From assembly GCF_017875235.1 (NCBI RefSeq), contig NZ_JAGGMI010000001.1, positions 124,001 to 188,000 on the forward strand: a DNA stretch of 64,000 bases. The letters are read 5' to 3'. Positions 24,508-31,703 of this stretch are shown in pieces (within the stretch, counting starts at the first letter, position 1; every line of letters starts with the position of its first letter). The translations under genes and the position numbers were made by a program. The notes under the pieces were generated by a model, which had not been told where the DNA came from, made no database searches, and saw only the letters and a list, made by a program, of their open reading frames with translations. The stretch comes from Asticcacaulis solisilvae (GTDB lineage Bacteria; Pseudomonadota; Alphaproteobacteria; Caulobacterales; Caulobacteraceae).

Positions 24508-25914
24508 TTATGCGTTGAGGACGAAACCCGTGACGTTTTCGGTTACCACGGGCGCCTCTGCCAAGGCGTGGACCTTGACTGTGTTGAGCAGGACGTCCTG
24601 CACCGGCATCTCCGCCTCGGCCTTGATATAGGCGATATGCCTCGCCTCCCGGACCTCTATGTTGGATAGGTTCAACCCGCGAATCGGCGTCAGCTTGCGC
24701 ACATAGGTTGGCGTCAGGGTCCGCCACTGATACAGCACGTCGGTCTCGACGCTGACCACGCTGCCGGCGATCTTCGTCGCACTGACATTCGACATATGAA
24801 TATTGCGGACAAAGCCGCCGCGCCTTTCGTTGGTCTTGATGTAGAGCAGGTTGTTGATGGGCACCGCCCAGCCATCCTCGCCCTTGCCGGTCCCGATGAA
24901 ATGGCAGTTGTTGACCAGGACGTTTTCGACGCCACCCGACAGCTCGCTGCCGATCGCCATCAGCTGATGACCGTTCCTGATCCGGCAGTCGCGCACAATG
25001 ATATTCCTGGCCGGCGTATTCAGACGCCAGGCGTCCATGTCCCGGCCCGACTTGACCGAGACGGCGTCATCGCCCTGATCGAAATGGCAGTCTTCGATCA
25101 GCACGTTCTGGCTCATCTCCGGATCGACGCCGTCATTATTGTGACCGTGCGCGCGAATCTTCACGCGGCGGATGACGACATCGTGGCAGAGAAACGGATG
25201 CAGCACCCAGAACGGGCTGTCCTCGATGCTGATGTCCTCGACCAGCACATTGCGGCAGCGGTTGAACTGAACGAAATGCGGGCGCAGATGGTTTTCGCCG
25301 ACCGCCATGTTGCGCTCAGACACCGGCACGTCGCGATAAGCCATGTGATAAAGCGCCACCAGCGCGTCCATGTGCGGCTTGGGCCGCTGATACCACACCC
25401 GCCAGACGTCGAGCTTCGCCTTGAGCTTTCCCGGCCCGGTAATCGCGATGTTCTCGCAGTCAAAAGCGTAGACGAGCGGCGAATAGTTGAGGCACTCGAT
25501 GCCTTCCCAGCTGGTCCGCACCGCCGGCAGGTAGTCGGCGGGATTGTCGGAAAACAGCAGGGTCGCGCCCTTGGCCAGGTGCAGGTTGACGTTGCTCTTC
25601 AAGTGAATCTTGCCGGTCGGCCAGACGCCTTCAGGCACCACGACCATGCCCGATCCGGCGGCGTGGGCGGCATCGATGGCGGCGGCGATCGCTGCGCTGA
25701 TTCTTGCCTGGTCGCCCAGGACCGCGCCGTAATCAGTAATCAGGAAGCGGCGGCTACTGGAAAAGTCCGGCACGGCGATTGACGGCATGTCGAAAGGCGC
25801 CGCTGCCCGCACCGTTTTCAGCCTTAGGCCGGACGACGCAGGATGGGCGCAGCCGGCCAGGACCGGCAAGGCCAGGCCGCCCAACAGAATGGTACGGCGC
25901 GGAGGAAGAAACAT
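24508..25914 (-). CDS. Glycoside hydrolase family 28 (polygalacturonase-like) lipoprotein
   Basis: GH28 enzymes cut pectin and related galacturonans. The 468-residue product has a lipoprotein signal with LAGC (Cys about 21) preceded by Arg-Arg, so export by Tat is possible. It then shows a right-handed beta-helix with family motifs: HNNDGVDPEMSQNVLIEDC (catalytic Asp in NxDG), QGDDAVSVKSGRD (the DD pair), NGHQLMAIGSE (the catalytic His) and LLYIKTNERRGG (the RIK-like Lys). The substrate is probably plant polysaccharide. The gene stands alone between convergent exbD1 and the DUF4349 gene. Confidence 0.9.
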   Translation of the reverse strand: MFLPPRRTILLGGLALPVLAGCAHPASSGLRLKTVRAAAPFDMPSIAVPDFSSSRRFLITDYGAVLGDQARISAAIAAAIDAAHAAGSGMVVVPEGVWPTGKIHLKSNVNLHLAKGATLLFSDNPADYLPAVRTSWEGIECLNYSPLVYAFDCENIAITGPGKLKAKLDVWRVWYQRPKPHMDALVALYHMAYRDVPVSERNMAVGENHLRPHFVQFNRCRNVLVEDISIEDSPFWVLHPFLCHDVVIRRVKIRAHGHNNDGVDPEMSQNVLIEDCHFDQGDDAVSVKSGRDMDAWRLNTPARNIIVRDCRIRNGHQLMAIGSELSGGVENVLVNNCHFIGTGKGEDGWAVPINNLLYIKTNERRGGFVRNIHMSNVSATKIAGSVVSVETDVLYQWRTLTPTYVRKLTPIRGLNLSNIEVREARHIAYIKAEAEMPVQDVLLNTVKVHALAEAPVVTENVTGFVLNA

Positions 25915-25999
25915 GGGTGGACCTTCATGACAATGGCGGCCTATTCAATAGCCGCCATTCCCAAAAGGTCAATTTCAATCGAAATCGATCACGAATGAT

Positions 26000-26890
26000 C
26001 TATCCTGCGGATCGCTCGACGGCCTGCGCCCTGGCCTGCTTGCGCTGGCGGCGGAGCCACCAGACGAGCGGCACGATCACCAGTCCAAGCGGCGCCAGAT
26101 AGCTGAATACGGTCACCATGATGGTCAGCACGGAGACGAAGTTTGGGCCGATGCCGCTGACCGCCGCCGTGAAAGGCGCCCAGGTGCCGCGCGACGACGC
26201 GGCCGTTGCGGTCGTATAGGTCAAGGTCAGTCTGGACATGGCCACGCGCTTCTTCATGGTGGCGACCGCAGTGCGGGCGGCGTCGATATCGGACTGGATC
26301 GAGGCCAGCTCCTGCTTCAGATCGACGACCTCCGACATCTTGCCCTTGTGCGTGCGCAGCGTCGCCTGGAGATTATCGCGCAGCGCCACCTGGTTGTTGA
26401 TATGCGCCTCCCGGTCGATGATCGACAGGCTGAGGTCCTCGGTCGCGATCGACTGGTGCTCGATCTTGCCGCCGATGGCCTTCAACTCGTTGGCCAGGGT
26501 TTTGCGAAACAGGCCGATCCATTGCGGCGTCGCCCGCAGCACCAAGGTGTGGCGCTCGGCTTCGCCAGATCGGCCGCTTTCGGTATCGAGCGACAGTATC
26601 TGACAGGTCCCCGGACCGGCGACCGTGCAGGCTTCCTGATGGCCCTCGACCATGCCGTTCAGTTGCTTGTCGGGCGCACTCAGGTCGAAACTGTAATCAT
26701 AGGCCAGTTGCGGCAGGCTGGCCGGATCGACGCGGGTTTGGCGCCCGGCCGTGTCGGTGACAGCCTCGACCGCCGGTGCGGCCTCTTCGTGTGAGGTGAC
26801 GTCCTCGGCCGCTTTTGGCGAACAGGCGGCCAGGTTTATGGATACGCAAAGTGCAGCCAGGGCAATGAAAGCGGAATAACGACGCGACAT
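26000..26890 (-). CDS. DUF4349 lipoprotein
   Basis: The 296-residue product has a lipoprotein signal (lipobox LAAC, Cys about 23), a low-complexity linker, the DUF4349 core with two predicted alpha-helical arms (LSIIDREAHINNQVALRDNLQATLRT and SEVVDLKQELASIQSDIDAARTAVATMKKRV, likely coiled coil) flanked by beta strands, and one C-terminal membrane helix (about 250-275) with a basic tail. Proteins of this family are envelope proteins of unknown function. The ribosome site is GGGAGAG. Confidence 0.88.
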   Translation of the reverse strand: MSRRYSAFIALAALCVSINLAACSPKAAEDVTSHEEAAPAVEAVTDTAGRQTRVDPASLPQLAYDYSFDLSAPDKQLNGMVEGHQEACTVAGPGTCQILSLDTESGRSGEAERHTLVLRATPQWIGLFRKTLANELKAIGGKIEHQSIATEDLSLSIIDREAHINNQVALRDNLQATLRTHKGKMSEVVDLKQELASIQSDIDAARTAVATMKKRVAMSRLTLTYTTATAASSRGTWAPFTAAVSGIGPNFVSVLTIMVTVFSYLAPLGLVIVPLVWWLRRQRKQARAQAVERSAG

Positions 26891-27014
26891 GGTCTCTCTC
26901 CCATTTAACGAGGCAGACCCAATCGGCCTGCCGCGCCATGTCGCGCCGAGATCACGGCATTTTCACGGCATTATCACAAATACGTGATAATTTCGTGATC
27001 ACCGCGTTAACGGT

Positions 27015-27206
27015 TCAGTCCTCCGCATCTGCGCGCCTCCGCCTGGCGATATCGACCTTGATGCCGCGTTTCGCCATGGCCTCGCGGATCAGCACCTCAA
27101 GCTGCGAATTGGTTGAGCGCAGTTCGGAGGCGGCCAGACGTTCGACCGCCTCCATCAGTTCGGGCGGCACCCGGAGCAGGAAGGACTTCTTGCCGGGCGA
27201 CGCCAT
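27015..27206 (-). CDS. Ribbon-helix-helix (Arc-type) DNA-binding protein
   Basis: The 63-residue product has the Arc/MetJ fold pattern: a strand KKSFLLRVPPEL, helix MEAVERLAASE, a turn with STNSQLEVLIREAMAKRG, then a basic tail. RHH proteins bind palindromic operators as dimers. The ATG overlaps the SPFH stop codon (TGATG), so it is translationally coupled as the last gene of the operon. The frame could extend to 27260, but that part lies inside the SPFH gene. It may regulate the operon through the palindromes at 28315-28345 (inference). Confidence 0.82.
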   Translation of the reverse strand: MASPGKKSFLLRVPPELMEAVERLAASELRSTNSQLEVLIREAMAKRGIKVDIARRRRADAED

Positions 27207-28099
27207 CAGCCGTACAGCGTGCCGGTATTGACGACCGGCTGGGCCTCGCGGTCGGCGCACAGGACGACCAGCAGGTTCGACACCATGGCGGCCTTGCGCT
27301 CTTCGTCGAGGTCGACGACACCGCGCGTCGACAACTGCTCCAGCGCCTGTTCGACCATACCGACGGCGCCGGCGACGATCTTCTGGCGCGCGGCGATGAC
27401 GGCTTCGGCCTGCTGGCGCTTCAGCATCGAGCCGGCGATTTCCGGTGCATAGGCCAGGTGCATCAGGTGCGTTTCGTCGATGGCTATGCCCGCGACGTCG
27501 ATGCGGGCCTGCAAATCGCGTTTAAGGCGCTCGCCGACGATCTCGGCGTCATCACGCAGGGTGGGTTCGCCCTCCTCGCCGTGATCATAGGCATACTGCC
27601 GTGCCGTTTCGCGCAAGGCCGTCTCAATCTGGATATTGACGAAGGCCGTATAGTCATCGACGTCGAACAGGGCGCGCGCCGTATCCTGGACGCGCCAGAC
27701 GACATTGGCGGCGATTTCGATCGGGTTGCCGCGCTGGTCGTTGACCTTCAGGGCCTCGCTGGTGACATTCCGGACGCGCAGGGATACCTTTTTGCGCCCG
27801 TACCAGAACGGCACCCAGCGCAAACCCGTCGTCCGGTCGGTCCCTTTGTAGTTGCCGAACAGGATGATGGCGACCGCCTGGTTCGGCTGGATGGTGTAGA
27901 AGCCGCACAGGATCAGTACGGTCAGAATCGCCATGAGGATGATGACCAGGACACCTGGCTTGCCCAGCAGCAGAGGGCCGGCAATGGCCGCGGCGATCGT
28001 AATCAGCGGCATCAGCAGCCATATTCCGCCGCCGCTCCCCACATTTCCGACCTCCTGGGTCCGGTTGATGGTTTGCTCGTTCACAGTCGCCTCTCCCAT
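27206..28099 (-). CDS. SPFH/Band 7 domain membrane protein
   Basis: The 297-residue protein has two membrane helices at about residues 26-68 (IWLLMPLITIAAAIAGPLLL and VLVIILMAILTVLILCGFY) followed by an SPFH (stomatin/prohibitin) domain: QPNQAVAIILFGNYKGT, RVRNVTSEALKVNDQRGNPIEIAANVVWRV, TALRETARQYAYDH, then a helical stretch (RQKIVAGAVGMVEQALEQL). Such proteins oligomerise in membrane microdomains; the partner is not known. It is the middle gene of a three-gene minus-strand operon. Confidence 0.9.
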   Translation of the reverse strand: MGEATVNEQTINRTQEVGNVGSGGGIWLLMPLITIAAAIAGPLLLGKPGVLVIILMAILTVLILCGFYTIQPNQAVAIILFGNYKGTDRTTGLRWVPFWYGRKKVSLRVRNVTSEALKVNDQRGNPIEIAANVVWRVQDTARALFDVDDYTAFVNIQIETALRETARQYAYDHGEEGEPTLRDDAEIVGERLKRDLQARIDVAGIAIDETHLMHLAYAPEIAGSMLKRQQAEAVIAARQKIVAGAVGMVEQALEQLSTRGVVDLDEERKAAMVSNLLVVLCADREAQPVVNTGTLYG

Positions 28100-28100
28100 T

Positions 28101-28295
28101 TTAAACGTCCATTTCCTTCACCACATGGCCCTGCCCCATCATCTTGGGGCGGATGCTCAATATGCGGTGCTGTTTCTGCCGGCGGAGCAGGATGTTCTGC
28201 GTGATGTATCCGCTCGTATCGCTTGAGCTGGAATAGTTGACGATCTCCCAGCCCTGCGCCACCAAAGCGCTCAACGGCTTGCCTTCCTCGGTCAT
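28101..28295 (-). CDS. Small protein, DUF4177-like, first gene of SPFH operon
   Basis: The 64-residue product reads like a short DUF4177-type domain: PLSALVAQGWEIVNYSSSSD then a strand YITQNILLRRQKQHR and a basic tail. The Met at 28295 has a strong GGAGGG ribosome site, better than the upstream in-frame Met at 28316. It ends 1 bp before the SPFH start. No function is known. Confidence 0.7.
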   Translation of the reverse strand: MTEEGKPLSALVAQGWEIVNYSSSSDTSGYITQNILLRRQKQHRILSIRPKMMGQGHVVKEMDV

Positions 28296-28314
28296 TTTGC
28301 CCTCCAAATATATC

Positions 28315-28345
28315 AAAGTGATATCACTTTTGACACATATGTCAA
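28315..28345. promoter_or_regulatory. Paired palindromes in the SPFH operon promoter
   Basis: AAAGTGATATCACTTT (28315-28330) is a perfect 16-bp palindrome, joined to TTGACA-N4-TGTCAA (28330-28345). On the minus strand the latter also offers a TTGACA -35 hexamer. The sites precede the operon that ends in an RHH DNA-binding protein, a plausible autoregulator, and may also affect the divergent exbD2 gene. Confidence 0.6.
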
Positions 28346-28482
28346 TAGATCTGATGTGCTGAGTTGCACAAGGCGCATAACGGTGTCATGCTGTCCCTTG
28401 CCGCACCCGACGCGGCAGTCACACAGATGAAAAAGCGCCGAAACTTTTCCGTCTGTGCCTTTGTCAGGAAAGGAAACATCTC

Positions 28483-28911
28483 ATGGGCGCAAGGCTCACG
28501 GGCGGAGGCGGCCCCGGCCGCTACACCGTCACTCAAAACTCGGACATCAACGTCACGCCGTTCGTCGACATCATGCTGGTGCTGTTGATCATTTTCATGG
28601 TGTCGATCCCGACAGCCACGACCGCGATCAAGATCGACATGCCGCGCGCGGAAGGCGGCCAGGCCGGCAAGGATCCGGTCTTCATCTCCGTCATGGGACC
28701 GGACGATCTCTATATCGCCGGTCAGAAGACATCCCTCGCCCGGATGGACGCCGATCTGCGCGCCGCCCTGCGCTCACAGGACCCGCACAGTGAACGCGTA
28801 CTTGTGCGCGGCGGGGCCGATATCGAGTATCAGGACTTCCTCAGCGTCCTTAATTCGCTTAAAGCTTCGGGCTATACCCGTGTCGCCCTGATTAATGAGG
28901 ACATCGAGTAA
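28483..28911 (+). CDS. ExbD/TolR-family biopolymer transport protein, paralog 2
   Basis: The 142-residue product closely resembles the protein at 24018: the Gly-rich start, the helix with conserved Asp29 in TPFVDIMLVLLIIFMV, and a periplasmic domain ending SGYTRVALINEDIE. Ribosome site AGGAAAGGAAA. No exbB or tonB is nearby. The stop codon overlaps the start of the lipoprotein gene (TAATG), so the two are translationally coupled. The leader carries a hairpin TGCCGC-ACCCGAC-GCGGCA (28399-28417) whose loop equals that of the paralog. Confidence 0.93.
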   Translation: MGARLTGGGGPGRYTVTQNSDINVTPFVDIMLVLLIIFMVSIPTATTAIKIDMPRAEGGQAGKDPVFISVMGPDDLYIAGQKTSLARMDADLRAALRSQDPHSERVLVRGGADIEYQDFLSVLNSLKASGYTRVALINEDIE

Positions 28912-29261
28912 TGCTCCTGCGCAGCCTGACGGTCATTGCCGCCGCTCTGCTCCTGTCAGGCTGCAATTCCCTCGCTATACCCGCCGACAAACAGTTGGAA
29001 GGCACTCAAGGCGATACGCGGCTCGTTGAAATGCTGCCTGATGGTCGAATGAGGATAGGCGACAGGCTCACAACACCCGAAGCACTTGTTGCGGACCTTA
29101 GGTCGGCAATGGGCGAGCGAAAGCCCGAAGACATGCGTATCCTGATCCAATCCAGCTCAGACGTTCCCTACGACAGGTTTCAAACTGTCCTCAAAATTTT
29201 GCAGGACGCAGGATTTACGCGCGTTGGGTTAGTTACCGCTGGCCTAATTTCTGAGCAATAG
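28911..29261 (+). CDS. Lipoprotein resembling the periplasmic domain of ExbD
   Basis: The 116-residue product has a lipoprotein signal with lipobox LSGC (Cys18) and a soluble domain that follows the ExbD periplasmic domain: DGRMRIGDRLTTPEALVADLRSAM, then MRILIQSSSDVPYDRFQTVL and DAGFTRVGLVTAGL. The same order in the adjoining ExbD is DDLYIAGQKTSLARMDADLRAAL, RVLVRGGADIEYQDFLSVL and SGYTRVALINEDI. The membrane helix and channel Asp of ExbD are absent. It is coupled to exbD2 by a one-base overlap. I infer a lipid-anchored partner or regulator of the ExbD dimer; no such role is established that I know of. Confidence 0.8.
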   Translation: MLLRSLTVIAAALLLSGCNSLAIPADKQLEGTQGDTRLVEMLPDGRMRIGDRLTTPEALVADLRSAMGERKPEDMRILIQSSSDVPYDRFQTVLKILQDAGFTRVGLVTAGLISEQ

Positions 29262-29297
29262 CTTGGCTTTCATCGCTTTTATGCTTATCAGACCGCG

Positions 29298-30299
29298 ATG
29301 AACGAACCCGAAGACGACATCGACGTCGAAGACAGCGGCGACTGGCTGACAGCGGAAATTCCGGCCGATGAGGCCGGCGATCGGCTTGACCGCGTCCTGA
29401 CCACACATTTTCCTGAACTGTCGCGCGCGCGGCTCCAGGCCCTGATCGCCGAAGGCCGGCTGACCTTTGGCGACGCGGTCGTCGCCGATGGCAAGCACAA
29501 GGCCAAGGCGGGTCTCTATAGCCTGTTCGTCCCTGCCCCCATCGACGCCGTGCCCCAGGCGCAGGATATCCCGCTCGACATCATGTACGAGGACGAGCAC
29601 CTCGTCGTCGTAAACAAGGCCGCCGGCATGGCGGTCCATCCCGGCGCAGGCATTCCCGACGGCACGCTGGTCAATGCCCTGCTCCATCACTGCGGCGACA
29701 CCCTGTCCGGCATAGGCGGCGTCCTGCGGCCCGGCATTGTCCACCGCCTCGACAAGGACACGTCGGGCGTTCTGGTCGCCGCCAAGTCAGACGCGGCCCA
29801 CCGCGGGCTGTCGGTCCTGTTCGCCAAGCACGATATCGACCGCGAATACCGCACCGTTGTCCGTGGCACGCCGCGCAAGGTCGAGGACACGGTCACGACG
29901 CGCATCGGCCGGTCGAACAGCGACCGCAAGAAGATGGCCGTCCTGCGTGGCGGCGGCGGCCGCGAAGCGATCACGCATTACGAAGTCCAGGAAATCTACG
30001 GCCACGGGAAGCCGGTGGCGTCGCTCATCAAGTGCCGGCTGGAAACCGGCCGCACCCACCAGATTCGCGTCCACATGGCGCATATCGGTTGCCCGTGCCT
30101 GGGCGACCCTGTCTACGGGTCGGGCGCGCCCGCCCGCGACATCCAGGCCCTGCTCACCGACATCGGCTTCGACCGCCAGGCCCTGCATGCCGCCGTGCTG
30201 GGCTTCGTTCACCCCATTACCGGCGAAAAGCTGAAATTCAAGGCTGTATTGCCCGAAGACATGCAGACCCTGGTCGACATACTGCGGACGGATTTCTAG
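29298..30299 (+). CDS. rluD: RluD-type 23S rRNA pseudouridine synthase
   Basis: The 333-residue protein has an acidic leader, an S4 RNA-binding domain (about 22-75: GDRLDRVLTTHFPELSRARLQALIAEGRLTF) and the RluA-family catalytic core with HRLDKDTSG, in which Asp is the catalytic residue, plus ETGRTHQIRVHMAHIGCPCLGDPVYG. The plan is that of RluD, which makes pseudouridines in helix 69 of 23S rRNA; RluC cannot be excluded. Its TAG stop lies in a partial copy of the repeat found at 13370 and 37693. Confidence 0.9.
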   Translation: MNEPEDDIDVEDSGDWLTAEIPADEAGDRLDRVLTTHFPELSRARLQALIAEGRLTFGDAVVADGKHKAKAGLYSLFVPAPIDAVPQAQDIPLDIMYEDEHLVVVNKAAGMAVHPGAGIPDGTLVNALLHHCGDTLSGIGGVLRPGIVHRLDKDTSGVLVAAKSDAAHRGLSVLFAKHDIDREYRTVVRGTPRKVEDTVTTRIGRSNSDRKKMAVLRGGGGREAITHYEVQEIYGHGKPVASLIKCRLETGRTHQIRVHMAHIGCPCLGDPVYGSGAPARDIQALLTDIGFDRQALHAAVLGFVHPITGEKLKFKAVLPEDMQTLVDILRTDF

Positions 30300-30356
30300 G
30301 GCGATATGCCAAAGTGTGCGGCGGTTTTTGGTAAGATATCGCGGCGAACAAAAAGT
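30297..30356. repeat. Partial RIME-like repeat after rluD
   Basis: TAGGGCGATATG, then AAAGTGTGCGGCGGTTTTT and ATATCGCGGCGAACAAAA follow the first half of the repeat at 37693 (TAGAGCGATATGG, AAAAGTGTAAGCGGTTTT, ATATCGCGACAAAACAA) with scattered changes. The second half, with the AGATCGG hairpin, is missing. Confidence 0.6.
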
Positions 30357-30720
30357 ATAAACGGGCAATGCCTAAGCCCGACGCGCCCGTCGACATTATT
30401 GTGCGCCGCACTCACTCAACTGTGATCCTGCATCTGTTGCAAGGCTTGATGCGTAACAGGCACAATAAGCGCCCTTACGGAGGGACCGCATTTTCATGCG
30501 ACTTCGCAAAAAAAATTGCGAAATCGCGTGAAATCGTCGTTTACCCCTCTTTTATTTTTAAATTGCGTACCCACATCGAGTGCTGTTGCCGGCCATGAGC
30601 ATGGTCGCCTCCTGTGCTCCCCCTCGCAGTCGAAGGCACCTGCTCATGACCGACACGTCTCCTTTTTCCGATCACCCCGGGCAGGGTGAAACGGAATCCC
30701 GACAAGAAAGCGAAACGCAG
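30357..30720. other. rpoH upstream region
   Basis: This 364-bp stretch holds an inverted repeat CGACTTCGCAA/TTGCGAAATCG (30499-30526, one mismatch, A-rich loop) and an AT-rich segment (about 30547-30566) likely to be near the rpoH promoter. I could not fix a promoter by eye. In-frame Met codons for rpoH occur within its last part. Confidence 0.4.
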
Positions 30721-31632
30721 ATGAGCACGTCTTTGGCTGTAAGCAACCTTTCGTCCGCCACCATGCCGGCCCTGTCGCCGGACGGCGGCCTGAACCGCTA
30801 CCTGTCGGAAATCCGCAAGTTCCCGATGCTGGCCAAGGACGAGGAGTTCATGCTGGCCAAGCGCTGGCAGGAACACCAGGACCCCAAGGCGGCGCACAGG
30901 CTGGTGACGTCGCACCTGCGCCTGGTCGCCAAGATCGCCATGGGTTATCGTGGCTATGGCCTGCCGGTCGGCGAAGTCATCTCCGAAGGCAATGTCGGCC
31001 TGATGCAGGCGGTCAAGAAGTTCGATCCGGACCGCGGCTTCCGCCTGGCCACCTACGCCATGTGGTGGATCAAGGCTTCGATCCAGGAATATGTCCTGCG
31101 CTCGTGGTCGCTGGTCAAGATGGGCACGACCGCCGCGCAGAAGAAGCTGTTCTTCAACCTGCGCAAGGTGAAGTCCGAAATCTCGGCCCTGGAAGAAGGC
31201 GACCTGCGCCACGACCAGGTCGAGCAGATCGCCACCAAGCTGGGCGTGTCCGAACAGGACGTCGTCAACATGAACCGTCGCATGTCGTCCCCCGACTCGT
31301 CGCTGAACGCGCCCCTGCGCGCCTCGGAAGGCGAATCGGAATGGCAGGACTGGCTGGTCGATGACAAGCAGCTGTCGCAGGAAACCGTGCTGGCCGACGC
31401 CGAAGAGCACGATATCCGCATGGAATTGCTGCAGGCGGCCATGGGTGAACTGAACGCCCGTGAACGCGAAATCCTGACCGAGCGCCGCCTGAAGGACAAT
31501 CCGACGACCCTGGAAGATCTGGCCGAACGTTTCGGCGTGTCGCGCGAACGCGTCCGCCAGATCGAGGTCCGCGCCTTTGAGAAGCTGCAAAAGGCAATGG
31601 TCAATGCCAACGCGGCCATGACCCCGGCCTGA
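30721..31632 (+). CDS. rpoH: RNA polymerase sigma factor RpoH (sigma-32)
   Basis: RpoH directs transcription of heat-shock genes. The 303-residue product has sigma region 2 (LRLVAKIAMGYRGYGLPVGEVISEGNVGLMQAV, then FDPDRGFRLATYAMWWIKASIQEY), the RpoH box QKKLFFNLRK (about residues 139-148), and region 4 helix-turn-helix (TLEDLAERFGVSRERVRQIEVRAFEKL). The frame is open to 30580, giving up to 47 extra residues; the ATG at 30721 matches the usual N-terminus, which soon reaches SPDGGLNRYLSEIRKFPML. A Met at 30646 is the main alternative. A terminator follows at 31657. Confidence 0.95.
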   Translation: MSTSLAVSNLSSATMPALSPDGGLNRYLSEIRKFPMLAKDEEFMLAKRWQEHQDPKAAHRLVTSHLRLVAKIAMGYRGYGLPVGEVISEGNVGLMQAVKKFDPDRGFRLATYAMWWIKASIQEYVLRSWSLVKMGTTAAQKKLFFNLRKVKSEISALEEGDLRHDQVEQIATKLGVSEQDVVNMNRRMSSPDSSLNAPLRASEGESEWQDWLVDDKQLSQETVLADAEEHDIRMELLQAAMGELNAREREILTERRLKDNPTTLEDLAERFGVSRERVRQIEVRAFEKLQKAMVNANAAMTPA

Positions 31633-31656
31633 CGGCGCTTTCACTCAAGATAATAA

Positions 31657-31687
31657 AGTCGGCCTTGAAAACGAGGCCGGCTTTTTT
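31657..31687 (+). terminator. Rho-independent terminator of rpoH
   Basis: AGTCGGCCT pairs with AGGCCGGCT (one G-T pair) over an 8-base loop, followed by TTTTTT, 25 bp after the rpoH stop. Confidence 0.9.
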
Positions 31688-31703
31688 CATACCGCCACGT
31701 CGC

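Noticed and set aside
30368-30598. A 76-codon plus-strand frame upstream of rpoH
   Set aside because: There is no ribosome site, codon use is unlike the neighbouring genes, and it lies across the likely promoter and inverted repeat.
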